Under the pieces are notes generated by a model that was not told the DNA's origin, searched no databases, and worked only from the letters and a program-made list of their open reading frames with translations. Source: Occultella aeris (GTDB lineage: Bacteria > Actinomycetota > Actinomycetes > Actinomycetales > Beutenbergiaceae). From it: 64,000 bases of DNA. Within the stretch, counting starts at the first letter, position 1. Each line of letters begins with the position of its first letter. This document shows, piece by piece, positions 39,376 to 48,883 of the stretch. The translations under genes were made by a program, and so were the position numbers. The stretch spans positions 44,802-108,801 of the forward strand of contig NZ_CACRYJ010000036.1 of the NCBI RefSeq assembly GCF_902703175.1, given 5' to 3'.

Positions 39376-39786
39376 TCATGTACGGGTCTTGCGTCGACGT
39401 CGGATTCCTGCCCGCCGGGCGATCTGACCAACGCGTGGCTCACTCAGCCCGTAGTGCTCGGCGACGGCCCGGTACGGTAGACCCGCTTGAGCCCAGGCGA
39501 CCACCTCGGCATCGCGCGCCGAGAGGATCGGATCCGTATGGTGACGTCGGACAAGATTGCGAAGACATTCGCCGCTGCAGGTCCTGCGTGTGGTCCTCTC
39601 GCCAGGAAGATCGCACCACTGTGCCCTGCATTCCTCGCAAGTCCGCACCACGACGTGATGATCTCGGGGAGCGAGGAGCGGTTGGCCACGCCTAATCCGC
39701 TGCCAGTGCATCTGGCACACGCCACGGGAGAACTCGACCGAGTCGCACTCGACCACCGCGCACGTCCCGGGCATGACACCGATCAT
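39376..39786 (-). CDS. Small zinc-finger and helix-turn-helix protein
   Basis: A 136-residue basic protein with three parts. The first is a CxxxxxC...CxxH knuckle at the N-terminus (CAVVECDSVEFSRGVCQMH). The second is a CEEC...CSGEC zinc ribbon in the middle. The third is a sigma-region-4-like helix-turn-helix (AGLPYRAVAEHYGLSEPRV) near the end. Such proteins occur in actinophages and mobile elements as DNA-binding factors. The start could be ATG 39786 or 39774. Its role in element regulation is inference. Confidence 0.55.
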   Translation of the reverse strand: MIGVMPGTCAVVECDSVEFSRGVCQMHWQRIRRGQPLLAPRDHHVVVRTCEECRAQWCDLPGERTTRRTCSGECLRNLVRRHHTDPILSARDAEVVAWAQAGLPYRAVAEHYGLSEPRVGQIARRAGIRRRRKTRT

Positions 39787-40150
39787 GGCCCCTTCTGTTT
39801 GGCTGTGCACCGCCCATCCACAGCAACCCACACGAAGTCCTGCCGCTGAGCAGGTTGTTGAGGCACAACAGGAATCATGTCGGGCCCACGTTCGGTGCTG
39901 ACGTCGCTGCTGCTCACCATGCGGTGTGGGCCAGTTCCGGGGTTCGTGGCCAATGCGTGTCAGATTCCGGCGAAGGTGGTAGGCGCTCATCAGGGAGGGC
40001 AAGGGCGGATGCGAGGTGCGCCTCGGTATTGCACAGTCGTTGGCGACGACGTGGCGGCAGGTTCGCGCCGATCTGATCGTCGAGGCCTTCCCGTGCGTGT
40101 GCCGCCGACCCCCAAGTTTGGCGGGTTAGCGAGCCCCTGAAGCGGGAGGG
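39787..40150. other. Intergenic stretch between the HTH gene and the lnt-like pseudogene
   Basis: No gene is evident. The open frame of the frameshifted lnt-like gene runs antisense through part of this stretch to 39990, but that tail has no family resemblance. No clear regulatory element is seen. Confidence 0.4.
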
Positions 40151-41849
40151 TCAGCCGGGAGCGGTGCGGGCGCGGAGTTTCTGCTGCGGCAGCACGCTGA
40201 CGGACAGTACGACCAGGATGGCAACGGCCCACAGCCCGGTCCTGGCGGCGCCCCGTTCGGTGGCCGATCGCCCCGATGGCGACGACGCACACTGACAGCA
40301 GGCCCACCACGAACGCCGGCCACTCCCCCAGCCGGTCCGCCGGGGTGAGCGAGGTGCGCAGGGGAAGTTCGTCGACCATCTGCTCGGCGGTGAACAGGCC
40401 CGTCTGCTGCAGCACCTCACCGGTAGGGCTGATGAAGCCACTGACCCCGACGGTGGAGATCTGCACCACCGCCCGACCGTGCTCGGCCGCTCTGAACCGG
40501 GACATCGCCAGCTGCTGTGTCGACTCCTGCGTTAGTCCGAAGGATGCGTTGTTGGTGGGGATCACGATGAGCTCGCCGCCTGCCAGCACTCCCTGCCGAA
40601 TGAGGTCGTCGTAGGCAACCTCGAAGCAGATCGCGGTGGCGACCGGCACGGTCCGGCCCAGGCGGGCGATCTCCACCGGCATCAGGGCGGTGCCGGTGCC
40701 GGCGACCATGTCCGTCGTGACAAGGTCCACGGTCGAGGTCAGCCGCCGGAAGAACTCCCGGTAAGGGATGTACTCGCCGAACGGCACCGGCCTTTGCTTG
40801 GTGTAGTTCACGTCGGCACTCGCGCCGATCCCCGGCTCCCACAGGATGTAGTCGTTGTACCGCAGCCCGGGCGAGAACCGTTGAGTGCCCAACAGGATCG
40901 GTGCACCAATCGTGCGTGCCGCCTCGTCAAGCATGGACGCGATCTCCCTGTCCACGCGCGGATCGATGTCCGACGCGGACTCAGGCCACAGCACGAGGTC
41001 GAGTTCGCCAGGAGCCACCTGCTCGAGGAGAGCGCGGGTGCCCTCCGCGTGATTGGCTGCCACACCTCGCGCTTGGGACATGGCCTCGGCGCCCTGCGCG
41101 GGCACGTTGCCCTGCACGGCACCGAGGCGCAGGGTGCCCGCTTCCGCGTTTGCGTTCACGGGGACAAGCACGGGTAGGAAAGTCAGCGCCAGTGCGGCGG
41201 CAAGTGCCCGGCCGGCTGCGGCGAGCCGCCGACGGCGCAGGTGCAACAGGGCGACGGCTAGCAGCGCCCCGAGTGCCACCACCATGCCGCTGACCAGCGT
41301 CTCCCCGCCCAGCGGTGCCAGACGCAGAAGCGGGGCATCTGTCTGAGAGAACGCGAGCGTCCCCCAGGGAAAGCCACCGAAGGGCCATCGGCCTCGGACC
41401 TGCTCGACGCCCACCCACAGGACAGCCGCCGCCACCACCTGCAACCAGATGTGCTCGCGTACCTTGGCGCCGCGGCGCACCCAAACCCAGGCGGCACCGA
41501 ACGCGCCGAGGTACAGCGCCTCGAAGACCGACAGCGCGATCCACCCGATCGGTTGGCCCACTGCCTCGTTCGCCCACCACACGTGCGGCAGGAAGAACGC
41601 GACCCCGTAGAGGCCACCCACGACAAAGCCCCACCGGGCCGAATCCCGCAGCAGGGCCAGCAAGAGCAGCGCGACGCCGACGAACGCCATCGGCCACCAG
41701 GACCTGCCCGGGAACGCAGTCTCGGTCGCCAGCCCACCGGCGACGGCCAGCACCGCCGACCACAGCCGGGAGAGATCTCGCCGGCGCGCAGGGTCCCGGC
41801 CCCGTAGGACGGGACGGAGCGCAACGCACCGAATCGCAATCGGGCTCAT
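40151..41849 (-). pseudogene. lnt: Apolipoprotein N-acyltransferase with a one-base frameshift near the C-terminus
   Basis: The protein is Lnt, which adds the third acyl chain to lipoproteins at the membrane. It has about six N-terminal membrane helices and then a nitrilase domain with the catalytic triad Glu 290, Lys 351 and Cys 408, all intact. The frame is lost in a run of four C at 40251-40254. Removing one base restores LWAVAILVVLSVSVLPQQK and a stop at 40151, giving 565 residues and the usual final membrane helix. As written, the frame instead runs to 39990 with an unrelated tail. This could be a true mutation or a base-calling error. Confidence 0.8.
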
Positions 41850-42094
41850 GCGAGGTAGGAGAGCGCGGTCGTCATACCTATCTCAGCGTGGCAGATGTTG
41901 TTGCAGTGCCCACGCGCTGGCCCGGGTTGTCCGCCTGCAGCGTCTGCATGCCTCGAGTTTGGTGTCCGCGGACTCTGCCCTGCCGTCGGCGAGGGGTCGA
42001 GCACTGGCCTGGTGATCCTTCGTCCGACCTGATGGGAACTTCTGGGTGCACCTGCTGCCGGGGCACTTCATCGAGTGACCAGGCGACCGCGGCG

Positions 42095-43777
42095 TCACGG
42101 CGCACCAATGGCGAAGGTCGCTTCGCGGCGGTGGTCCGCGGTCCCGGTGATCTGCCCGGTGTCATAGTCGACCTGCAATGCCTGCACCGAGCCGAAAATG
42201 GCTTCCTCGACGCTGACGACGTCGGCGGACCAGCCAAGTTCGTCCAGTCGCGCCGCCAGGTCGGCCGTGGGTTCCACCTCGACGGTGAGGATGCCGTCCT
42301 GAAGATGGAATCGTGGTGCCGCGACAGCCTCTTCGAGGGATTGCTGGTGCAAGCTCCCGCGCGTGATTACATTCGCCAGGATGTTCGGGATCTGGTGTCC
42401 GCCCGGCGATCCGATGCCGAGAACTGGCCGATCTTGGTTGTCCAGGACGACGGTGGGTGCGGCCCAGCTGACGGACCGCCGTCCTGGCTCGGGCTGGTTG
42501 CTCGGGGTGTCGATGGTCTCGAAACGGGAGAGCTGGTTGTTCATGAAGAAGCCGCCGACTGCCTGGGCATCTGCCCCGCCCCAGAAGTTCGTGATCGTAT
42601 TGGTCATGGAGACCATCAACCCGGCACTGTCGACGACGGTCAGATGCGTGGTGTTCCCGGGCACCAACGGAGCCATGGCACTCGTGCTTGCGCTGCCAGT
42701 GTTGACCTGCTGGGCCAGGGTGGCGTTACGGGCGGGGTCGGTCAACTCCTGCACGGGGACGTCGACGAATGCCGGGTCACCGAGGTGGGCCAGCACACTC
42801 TCGTCGGCGATCTGCCAGGCGAGGGAGAGGTCTTCGACGTAGTCGGCCGACCCCGGTTCGGCGTCCCCGACGCCCAGCGCTTGGGCCGTCTGCAGCATCT
42901 GGATGAGGGCGACGCCGGGCAGCGCGGGTGCGGCGGAGAGGATCGTGTGGTCGCCGAAGGCACCACGCACTGGCTGTGCCCTGACCACCTCGTAGGCGGC
43001 GAGCGAAGCCGCGTCGATACCGTCCACCCGTGTGACCTGCTCGGCCAGCGCTCCGGTGTAGAAAGAGGTCGGTCCTTCGCTGGCAAGTGTGCTCAGGGTG
43101 GCGGCGAGGTCCTCTTGTACGAGTTCGTCACCGGCCGCCAGCGGTCTGAACCAGCCGTGGAACTGTGGTTGCCCGTCGATCGCAGCCGGTCCGTAGTCGC
43201 TGCGCATCCTCAAGGCCAGGAACTCGGTGATGGGGAACCCGTCCGCGGCCAGGCCGATGGCCGGTTGCAGCAGGTCTGCCCACTCGACCTGGCCGCGATC
43301 TTGGTGGAGAGCGGACATGCCCGCCACGAAGCCGGGGATCCCGGTCCCGGACGCCGGGATCACCCCGTCCTGTGCCACCACCTCGCGGTAGTCGTAGCTC
43401 TGCGGCTCGGCGCCAGGGGGCACGATGATGGCCGACCCTCCGCCGCCGAGACCCGAGGCGAAGGGCTCGACGACAGACACCGCGAAGGCGGCAGCGATTG
43501 CGGCATCGACTGCGTTTCCGCCGTTGGAGAGCACGCTCATGCCGGCCTCGACCGCAGCCGGGTGGGCGGCGCTTACCGCGTAGGACTCGAGCACCGGAGC
43601 CTGCTCCGTCGGACTGGTGGTGACCGCCGGCGGCGACACGGGGGCCGGGGTCTGCCCGGCGGTTCCGGTCGTCGGGGCGACAGGGTCGACAGGCGGACTT
43701 GCAGTGCAGGCGACGAGGAGCACGATCACGGCGAGGCTGACACCGGCGCGAATGGTTGACCCGCGGTGGAACGGCAT
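42095..43777 (-). CDS. ggt: Gamma-glutamyltransferase, lipoprotein form
   Basis: A 560-residue enzyme that cleaves gamma-glutamyl bonds of glutathione and related thiols outside the cell. The signal ends in a lipobox (LVAC, Cys 24), so it is membrane-anchored. The precursor self-cleaves before the nucleophile Thr 376 in GNTTHLTVVDS. Other family blocks are AAHPAAVEAG near 70, GGNAVDAAIA, and GSPGGHQIPN. It starts 10 bases after the DUF418 gene ends, so the two are co-transcribed. Actinobacteria use mycothiol rather than glutathione, so its natural substrate is uncertain. Confidence 0.88.
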   Translation of the reverse strand: MPFHRGSTIRAGVSLAVIVLLVACTASPPVDPVAPTTGTAGQTPAPVSPPAVTTSPTEQAPVLESYAVSAAHPAAVEAGMSVLSNGGNAVDAAIAAAFAVSVVEPFASGLGGGGSAIIVPPGAEPQSYDYREVVAQDGVIPASGTGIPGFVAGMSALHQDRGQVEWADLLQPAIGLAADGFPITEFLALRMRSDYGPAAIDGQPQFHGWFRPLAAGDELVQEDLAATLSTLASEGPTSFYTGALAEQVTRVDGIDAASLAAYEVVRAQPVRGAFGDHTILSAAPALPGVALIQMLQTAQALGVGDAEPGSADYVEDLSLAWQIADESVLAHLGDPAFVDVPVQELTDPARNATLAQQVNTGSASTSAMAPLVPGNTTHLTVVDSAGLMVSMTNTITNFWGGADAQAVGGFFMNNQLSRFETIDTPSNQPEPGRRSVSWAAPTVVLDNQDRPVLGIGSPGGHQIPNILANVITRGSLHQQSLEEAVAAPRFHLQDGILTVEVEPTADLAARLDELGWSADVVSVEEAIFGSVQALQVDYDTGQITGTADHRREATFAIGAP

Positions 43778-43786
43778 GGAACTCCT

Positions 43787-44977
43787 TTACGTGGTTGGAC
43801 GGGCAGGCGGGCGACGTAGGTTCACTCGGACAGGCGGCTCCGCGCCTGATCCAGGAGGCAGGGTGCGGGGTTTGGCCGGAGGCGAGCCGCGTGCCCACGG
43901 GCGGCGCAGCAGTTGCTCCAGGGGGCCGCGTGGAAAGCGGGCGGTCCACGCCGTGGCGAAGAGGACCGCCCCGGTCGCGATCGCGAGGCTGATGAGGACT
44001 CCCTCGCTGAGAACATGTGGTTCGGGACGCACGAGCATGGCCAGGACCAGCAGGTGCCCGACGTAGATGGTCAGAGCAAGTTGGCCGGTCGCTACGAGGA
44101 CCCGCAGCCGACGACGGACAAATGCGTCGCCGCGAAGGAGCACGCCGAGGACGAGCACGGCGCTTCCGGTGCCGCTGACCAGCCACAGCGGCATCTGTGA
44201 GTGTGCGACGGAGGTGACCAGTCGATCGAACCCGATGGCATCGCCGGGCTCGCCCACCCAGGAGATGAGGGCGAGGGAGAGCGCCCGGCCGGCGAGCGTG
44301 GCAAGCGCCCCGGCGACGATCATGCGCCGCTGCACCGATCGGTCACGGAGATCTTGGCGCGCGAGCCACATCCCGAACAGGAACGGACCGAGCCAGGTGA
44401 TGACCGGGTAGGGACTGGAGAACAGGATGCTGTGCACGATCTCCGGAGGCGAGTCCAGAAGGGTAGTCGGTCGCGGGTCGTAGGTGGTGCCCTGCGCCAT
44501 CTGCAGCCCGATCCAAGCTACGGGCCCTAGGACACCAGCGGTGAGTGCACCGGTGAGCAGGACGCGGTCCGGCGCCCGAAGCAGTGGCACGGCAAGCAGG
44601 AAGAGCACCGCGTAGGTGGGCAGGATCACGCTCACCTCGTGGTCCAGCAGTTGCAGGGCGAGCCCACCGAGCAGCAGAACACCCGTGCGCCACAGCAGCG
44701 CAGGCCACGGGATCCGGCTTCCAGGTGCTCGAGTGCGGCGGGTGAGCAGGGTGATGCCAAGCCCGGCCAAAAGCACGAACAGCAACGACGCTCGACCAAG
44801 GGGCAGCCGATGGACTACGTCGGCGAATCCCTGCCCGGTGCGTGGACCGACGTTGACCACGATCATGCCCAGTACCGCGACCGCGCGTGCTGCGTCCACT
44901 CCCGAGATCCGGCTGCTTCCGCCTCGTTGCGGCTCACGTGGTGATGATGGACGGGTGAGTTCCGTGCCTGTGCTCAC
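43787..44977 (-). CDS. DUF418-type polytopic membrane protein (acyltransferase-like)
   Basis: A 396-residue protein with about ten hydrophobic segments. It begins RISGVDAARAVAVLGMIVVN, the mark of the DUF1624/HGSNAT-like group, and contains the DUF418 segment GQLALTIYVGHLL near the end. Members are thought to be acyltransferases, or unknown transporters, of the envelope. I chose the GTG at 44977 for its GGAG site; longer in-frame sequence lacks one. It precedes ggt on the same strand. The basic Pro/Arg-rich tail is probably cytoplasmic. Confidence 0.7.
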   Translation of the reverse strand: MSTGTELTRPSSPREPQRGGSSRISGVDAARAVAVLGMIVVNVGPRTGQGFADVVHRLPLGRASLLFVLLAGLGITLLTRRTRAPGSRIPWPALLWRTGVLLLGGLALQLLDHEVSVILPTYAVLFLLAVPLLRAPDRVLLTGALTAGVLGPVAWIGLQMAQGTTYDPRPTTLLDSPPEIVHSILFSSPYPVITWLGPFLFGMWLARQDLRDRSVQRRMIVAGALATLAGRALSLALISWVGEPGDAIGFDRLVTSVAHSQMPLWLVSGTGSAVLVLGVLLRGDAFVRRRLRVLVATGQLALTIYVGHLLVLAMLVRPEPHVLSEGVLISLAIATGAVLFATAWTARFPRGPLEQLLRRPWARGSPPAKPRTLPPGSGAEPPVRVNLRRPPARPTT

Positions 44978-45345
44978 TCGTGCTCCGATCTGGCTCCTAT
45001 CGCCTCGGGTCCTGAGCCGCACACGGAGAGGGATCGAGCCGTGGCCTCGTGCCTTAGCGCGTAGGTTCATCGGCCCAGCCAGTCCACCGCACCGGGCAAC
45101 CTTGGGCGGTCGCAGGCCTCATGGGTTTCCTCCAGAGGCGTGGCGCCATGAGGCCACTCCTGTTCGTGGGGAGAGTGAGGCCCCGCGTGCGACCACGTAG
45201 GTACCGTGTTCTCGTTGATGGCGACCTCGTGCACGTGGCTCACGCACTCGGTGGCACCGATCGGCGGTGACTTCGGCCAGCCGCGTGAGCACCACGGATG
45301 CTGCAGCCGCAGCGAGCGAGGCGCTTGGTCGATGCCGGCGGGCCG
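44978..45345. other. Intergenic region upstream of the DUF418-ggt operon
   Basis: A 368-base gap. An inverted repeat, GGCCTCATGG (45115-45124) with CCATGAGGCC (45146-45155), may terminate the DUF305 gene transcript coming from the right or act as an operator. No gene is supported. Confidence 0.45.
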
Positions 45346-45972
45346 TCACAGATCCGCGCGCATCTGCTCCATCTCGGCGATCTCCGCCTCCTGGTCGCTG
45401 ATGATCGTCTCCGCAAGCTCGAGCGCCTGCGGGTTCTCCCCAGAAGACAGCTCCTCCTGCGCCATCTCGACCGCACCCTCGTGGTGGGCGGTCATCAGGT
45501 CGAGGAAGCGGCGATCAAACTCGGTCCCGGACAGCGACTGCAGTTCCTCCATCGCCTCTTCCTGGCTCATCCCGTCCATGTCCATCCCGTCCATGTCACC
45601 GTGGTCCATTCCGTCCATGGGCATGGTCTCTTCGCCCCACGTCTCGAGCCAGGAGGTCATGCGTTCGATCTCTGGGCCCTGGGCAGTGGAGATCCGCTCG
45701 GCCAGATCACGCACGTCCTGGGTCTCGGCCTGCGCGATCGCGAGGTCGGCCATCTCGATTGCTCCCTGGTGATGGACGATCATCATCTGGGCGAACGCCA
45801 CGTCGGCGTCGTTGTTCGTCCCTTCGACCTCACCGGCGGAGTCCGTCTCCGTCTGAGTCTGTGCCGGGCCGCTGTTCGACTCGTCGCCAGAACCGGCGTC
45901 GGAACAAGCGGCAAGGGTGATGGCCAGGGCGAGGGCGCCACCGGCGGCGGTCAGCAGGCTCTTGTGCTTCAC
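45346..45972 (-). CDS. DUF305 metal-associated lipoprotein (copy 1)
   Basis: A 208-residue exported protein with lipobox Cys 23 (LAAC). It has two four-helix-type DUF305 repeats, each with a His pair: MMIVHHQGAIEMA and LMTAHHEGAVEMA. Between them lies a Met/His/Asp-rich loop, MPMDGMDHGDMDGMDMDGM, that looks suited to Cu(I) or Ag(I). It starts with GTG. Its paralogue lies at 52437 in the opposite orientation. Upstream are two copies of the 11-bp-spaced TSAAG repeat and a divergent small membrane gene. A copper-scavenging role is inferred. Confidence 0.85.
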   Translation of the reverse strand: MKHKSLLTAAGGALALAITLAACSDAGSGDESNSGPAQTQTETDSAGEVEGTNNDADVAFAQMMIVHHQGAIEMADLAIAQAETQDVRDLAERISTAQGPEIERMTSWLETWGEETMPMDGMDHGDMDGMDMDGMSQEEAMEELQSLSGTEFDRRFLDLMTAHHEGAVEMAQEELSSGENPQALELAETIISDQEAEIAEMEQMRADL

Positions 45973-46102
45973 AGGTCCTTCTTCAGATAGCGAGGCAGAA
46001 TCCGGGCAGTCGCCGGCGCCATTGACCCGAATGGGGTCGTACGCGGCGACGTTCAGTCAGTTAACGCCGAGCCGCGGCAGTGATGCCACCTAAGCGGCTC
46101 GG

Positions 46103-46118
46103 CTTCATCAACCCTTCA
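46103..46118 (-). promoter_or_regulatory. Direct-repeat regulatory box 1
   Basis: On the minus strand this reads TGAAGGGTTGATGAAG: two TGAAG half-sites with an 11-bp period, about 130 bases before the DUF305 copy 1 start. The surrounding 24 bases (46100-46123) are identical to those before DUF305 copy 2. Confidence 0.65.
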
Positions 46119-46187
46119 TCGAATCTTGCGCACCTCCCCCAGGAACTCGCCTGCGGGCGCCGCGGAGGGCACACAGCCACTGGGGGT

Positions 46188-46203
46188 CTTCACGGAATCT
46201 TGA
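46188..46203 (-). promoter_or_regulatory. Direct-repeat regulatory box 2
   Basis: On the minus strand TCAAGATTCCGTGAAG, the same 11-bp-period repeat, between DUF305 copy 1 and the divergent small membrane gene. Confidence 0.6.
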
Positions 46204-46267
46204 TCACGGGCCGACCATTTTGGTGCGCACAGTGGTTCAGACTGCGGGAACAGTAGTTGGGAGGTGA

Positions 46268-46414
46268 GTGATCTCGGCTAGCACATGGGGGCTGCTGGCG
46301 GCGATGTGCCTGGTGTTCTTGGGCATCGGCGTGTGGGCAGTCTCACCGACCCGAAGGCTCGGGTCGGTGAGACTGCCCGCCCTGGCGCCGTCGAAAGAAC
46401 AAGCGAGGACATGA
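46268..46414 (+). CDS. Small single-span membrane protein (48 residues, copy 1)
   Basis: A short reading frame that begins GTG behind GGGAGG. It encodes one membrane helix, TWGLLAAMCLVFLGIGVWAV, and a basic tail. It is divergent from DUF305 copy 1. A homologue of 52 residues sits in the same relation to DUF305 copy 2, sharing the pattern TWxLLAxMCLxxLGxGVWxV, which supports translation of both. Its second half overlaps a perfect 20-bp inverted repeat. Function unknown; a partner of the DUF305 protein or of the copper pump is possible. Confidence 0.6.
   Translation: MISASTWGLLAAMCLVFLGIGVWAVSPTRRLGSVRLPALAPSKEQART
46335..46378 (+). repeat. Perfect 20-bp inverted repeat inside the small membrane gene
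   Basis: The arms 46335-46354 and 46359-46378 are perfect complements around the loop AGGC. It could be a terminator or RNA stability hairpin, although it lies within the coding part of the 48-residue gene. Confidence 0.7.
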
Positions 46415-46566
46415 GCGACCCTCCGTCGGTACGGTCGTCCGACGCCTGATGGCATCGGTCCGTGCAGACCGACACCTCGCCTACGAATGCCTCCTGAGCC
46501 TGATGAGACACGTCCCGGACGCCTTTCGGCTTGATCTCGCCGGGCGTCTCCCGTCGTGTGCGACGG

Positions 46567-46582
46567 TGAGGATTCGCTCAAG
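46567..46582 (+). promoter_or_regulatory. Direct-repeat regulatory box 3
   Basis: TGAGGATTCGCTCAAG fits the 11-bp-period pattern with one base changed in the first half-site. No gene starts directly downstream on this strand; the 3' end of the copper ATPase gene follows. Confidence 0.45.
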
Positions 46583-46638
46583 GACTAAGAATTTCCGCCC
46601 GGAGACGCAACGGGTTCAGTGGATCGGCGGCCCGGTGG

Positions 46639-48849
46639 TCAGCGGGTCTCGACGAGATCGGTGTCCTGGCGGCGTCCGGGCTTGTTCAGCACCGGTTTGG
46701 CGTCGCTGGCGGCCGCGACGCTGGCGGCGGGGCTGAGGTCGAGGCGCCGGAGGAGTTGGGCGTTGGCTGCGACGACGATTGTGGACAGGGACATCAGGAT
46801 CGCACCGATCTCCATGGGTAGGACGAAGCCGATCGGAGCCAGGACTCCGGCGGCCAGGGGCACGGCTGCGATGTTGTAGCCGGCGGCCCACCAGAGGTTC
46901 TGCTTCATCTTCCGGTATCCGGCGCGGGAGAGTTGGATGACGGAGAGGACCGAGCGGGGGTCGTCGGAGGCGAGGATGACGCCGGCGGAGGCGATCGCGA
47001 CGTCCGTGCCGGCGCCGATCGCGATGCCGACGTCGGCCTGGGCGAGGGCTGGTGCGTCGTTGACGCCGTCACCGACCATGGCCACGGTGCGGCCCTGGTG
47101 TTGGAGCTCGAGGACCTTCTCGCTCTTGTTTTCCGGGCGGACTCCGGCGAAGACCTGATCGATACCCAGGTCGGCGGCGACGGACTTGGCGACGGGTTCG
47201 GCGTCGCCGGTGATCATCACGACGTGCACACCGAGGGAGTGCAGGGCCTCGACCGCCTCGCGGGATTCCTGGCGCACCTCGTCCTCGAGACCGAGGGCTC
47301 CGGCGACCTGCCCGTCGATGAGGACGTGCAGCACGATCGCGCCCCGGTCGGACCAGGCGGAGGTTTCCGGGAGTGGGTCCAGGTGATGCTCGGTCAGCAG
47401 GTTCGGGCCGCCGACCGCGACGGTGTGTCCGTCGACGGTGGCGCTCACCCCGACGGCGGTCGAGGCGGAGAAGCCGGTCGCGCGGGGGACGTGCAGGCCG
47501 CGCTCCTTCGCCGTGGCGGTGATGGCTCGGGCGAGCGGGTGCTCGCTGTCGGCCTCGGCGGCCGCGGCGAGGGCCAGGAGTTCGTCTTGGTCGCGTCCAG
47601 TGGTGTGGATGTCGTGCAGCGCGGGTTCGCCCTTGGTGAGGGTGCCGGTCTTGTCGAACAGGACCGCGTCGACGGTGCGCATGCGTTCCAGGGCGGCCCG
47701 GTCCTTGATCAGGACGCCCGCACGGGCGGCGCGCTCGGTGGAGATGGACACCACGAGCGGGATCGCGAGGCCGAGAGCGTGGGGGCAGGCGATGACCAGG
47801 ACGGTGATCGCACGGATCACGGCGAAGTCGGGTGAGCCTATGAGCGACCAGACGGTGATCGTGATGATCGCGGCGGCCAGGGCGAACCAGAACAGCCAGC
47901 CAGCGGCCTTGTCGGCCAGGAGTTGGGCGCGCGTGGTGGACGACTGTGCCTCGGCGACCAGGCGCTGGATGCCGGCCAGGGCGGTGTCGTCACCGACCGC
48001 GTCGACCTTGACCCGTAGTGCGTTGTCGGTGGCGACCGTCCCGGCCACGACGTGCGCGCCGACCTCGCGGCGCACGGGCCGGGACTCCCCGGTGATCATC
48101 GACTCGTCGACGTCGGCGGCCCCGTCGACGACAGTCCCGTCGGCCGGGATGCGCCCGCCGGGGCGCACGATGACGACGTCACCGAGCCGCAGTTCCGCAG
48201 GGGCGACGCTGACGATCTGGTCGCCTTCGACCTTCTCCGCCTCATCGGGCAGGAGCGCGGCCAGGGAATCCAACGCGGAGGACGTCTGCGCCAGGGAGCG
48301 CATCTCGAGCCAGTGCCCGAGCAGCATGATGACGACCAAGAGCGCGAGCTCCCACCAGAAGTCCAGCTCGTGGGACAGCACGCCGAGCGTTGAACCCCAG
48401 GAGGCGAGGAAGGCGACCGTGATCGCCATCCCGATGAGGAGCATCATCCCGGGCTTGCGCGCGCGGATCTCCGCGATGGCGCCGGTCAGGAACGGACGGC
48501 CACCCCAGAGGTAGATGACCGTGCCCAGGACCGGCGCCACGTAACCCAGTCCCGGGACGTCGGGCAAGGAGTAGCCGAGCAGATCGGCGAACATGCCGCT
48601 GAGCAGAACCGTGGGGATCGCGAGCAACAGGTTGATCCAGAACAGCCGACGGAACATTGCCACGTGGTCGCCGTGCCCGGCGTGTCCGGAGTGGTCTTGG
48701 TGGTCGTGGGCCATCTGCCCGGTGTCATGCCCGCCGTGATGGTCGTGGGCCGTGTCCGTCCCGTGCTCTTGGCCGTGACCGGTGGGCTCTGGGTGGGCAG
48801 GTTCTGGGCTGCCGCCGTGGTCGTGGTGGCCGTGACCGGTGGTGTTCAT
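46639..48849 (-). CDS. Copper-translocating P-type ATPase, CPH type (CopB-like)
   Basis: A 736-residue metal pump. The first 62 residues are very rich in His (HGHHDHGG, AHDHHGGHD, HDHQDHSGH) and replace the usual CxxC domains. The membrane motif is CPH at 355-357 instead of CPC. TGES is at 253-256, the phosphorylated Asp is 399 in DKTGT, and the hinge GDGVNDAPAL is present. CPH pumps of this group export copper or silver from the cytoplasm. I chose the ATG at 48849. A CsoR-like operator lies 35 bases upstream. Confidence 0.92.
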   Translation of the reverse strand: MNTTGHGHHDHGGSPEPAHPEPTGHGQEHGTDTAHDHHGGHDTGQMAHDHQDHSGHAGHGDHVAMFRRLFWINLLLAIPTVLLSGMFADLLGYSLPDVPGLGYVAPVLGTVIYLWGGRPFLTGAIAEIRARKPGMMLLIGMAITVAFLASWGSTLGVLSHELDFWWELALLVVIMLLGHWLEMRSLAQTSSALDSLAALLPDEAEKVEGDQIVSVAPAELRLGDVVIVRPGGRIPADGTVVDGAADVDESMITGESRPVRREVGAHVVAGTVATDNALRVKVDAVGDDTALAGIQRLVAEAQSSTTRAQLLADKAAGWLFWFALAAAIITITVWSLIGSPDFAVIRAITVLVIACPHALGLAIPLVVSISTERAARAGVLIKDRAALERMRTVDAVLFDKTGTLTKGEPALHDIHTTGRDQDELLALAAAAEADSEHPLARAITATAKERGLHVPRATGFSASTAVGVSATVDGHTVAVGGPNLLTEHHLDPLPETSAWSDRGAIVLHVLIDGQVAGALGLEDEVRQESREAVEALHSLGVHVVMITGDAEPVAKSVAADLGIDQVFAGVRPENKSEKVLELQHQGRTVAMVGDGVNDAPALAQADVGIAIGAGTDVAIASAGVILASDDPRSVLSVIQLSRAGYRKMKQNLWWAAGYNIAAVPLAAGVLAPIGFVLPMEIGAILMSLSTIVVAANAQLLRRLDLSPAASVAAASDAKPVLNKPGRRQDTDLVETR

Positions 48850-48883
48850 GAGCCGGGAGTCCCTTCCGATCCAGAAGACGAGG

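Noticed and set aside
39487..39849. Plus-strand open frame opposite the zinc-finger HTH gene
   Set aside because: The minus-strand product has structured Cys clusters and an HTH; the plus-strand product has neither.
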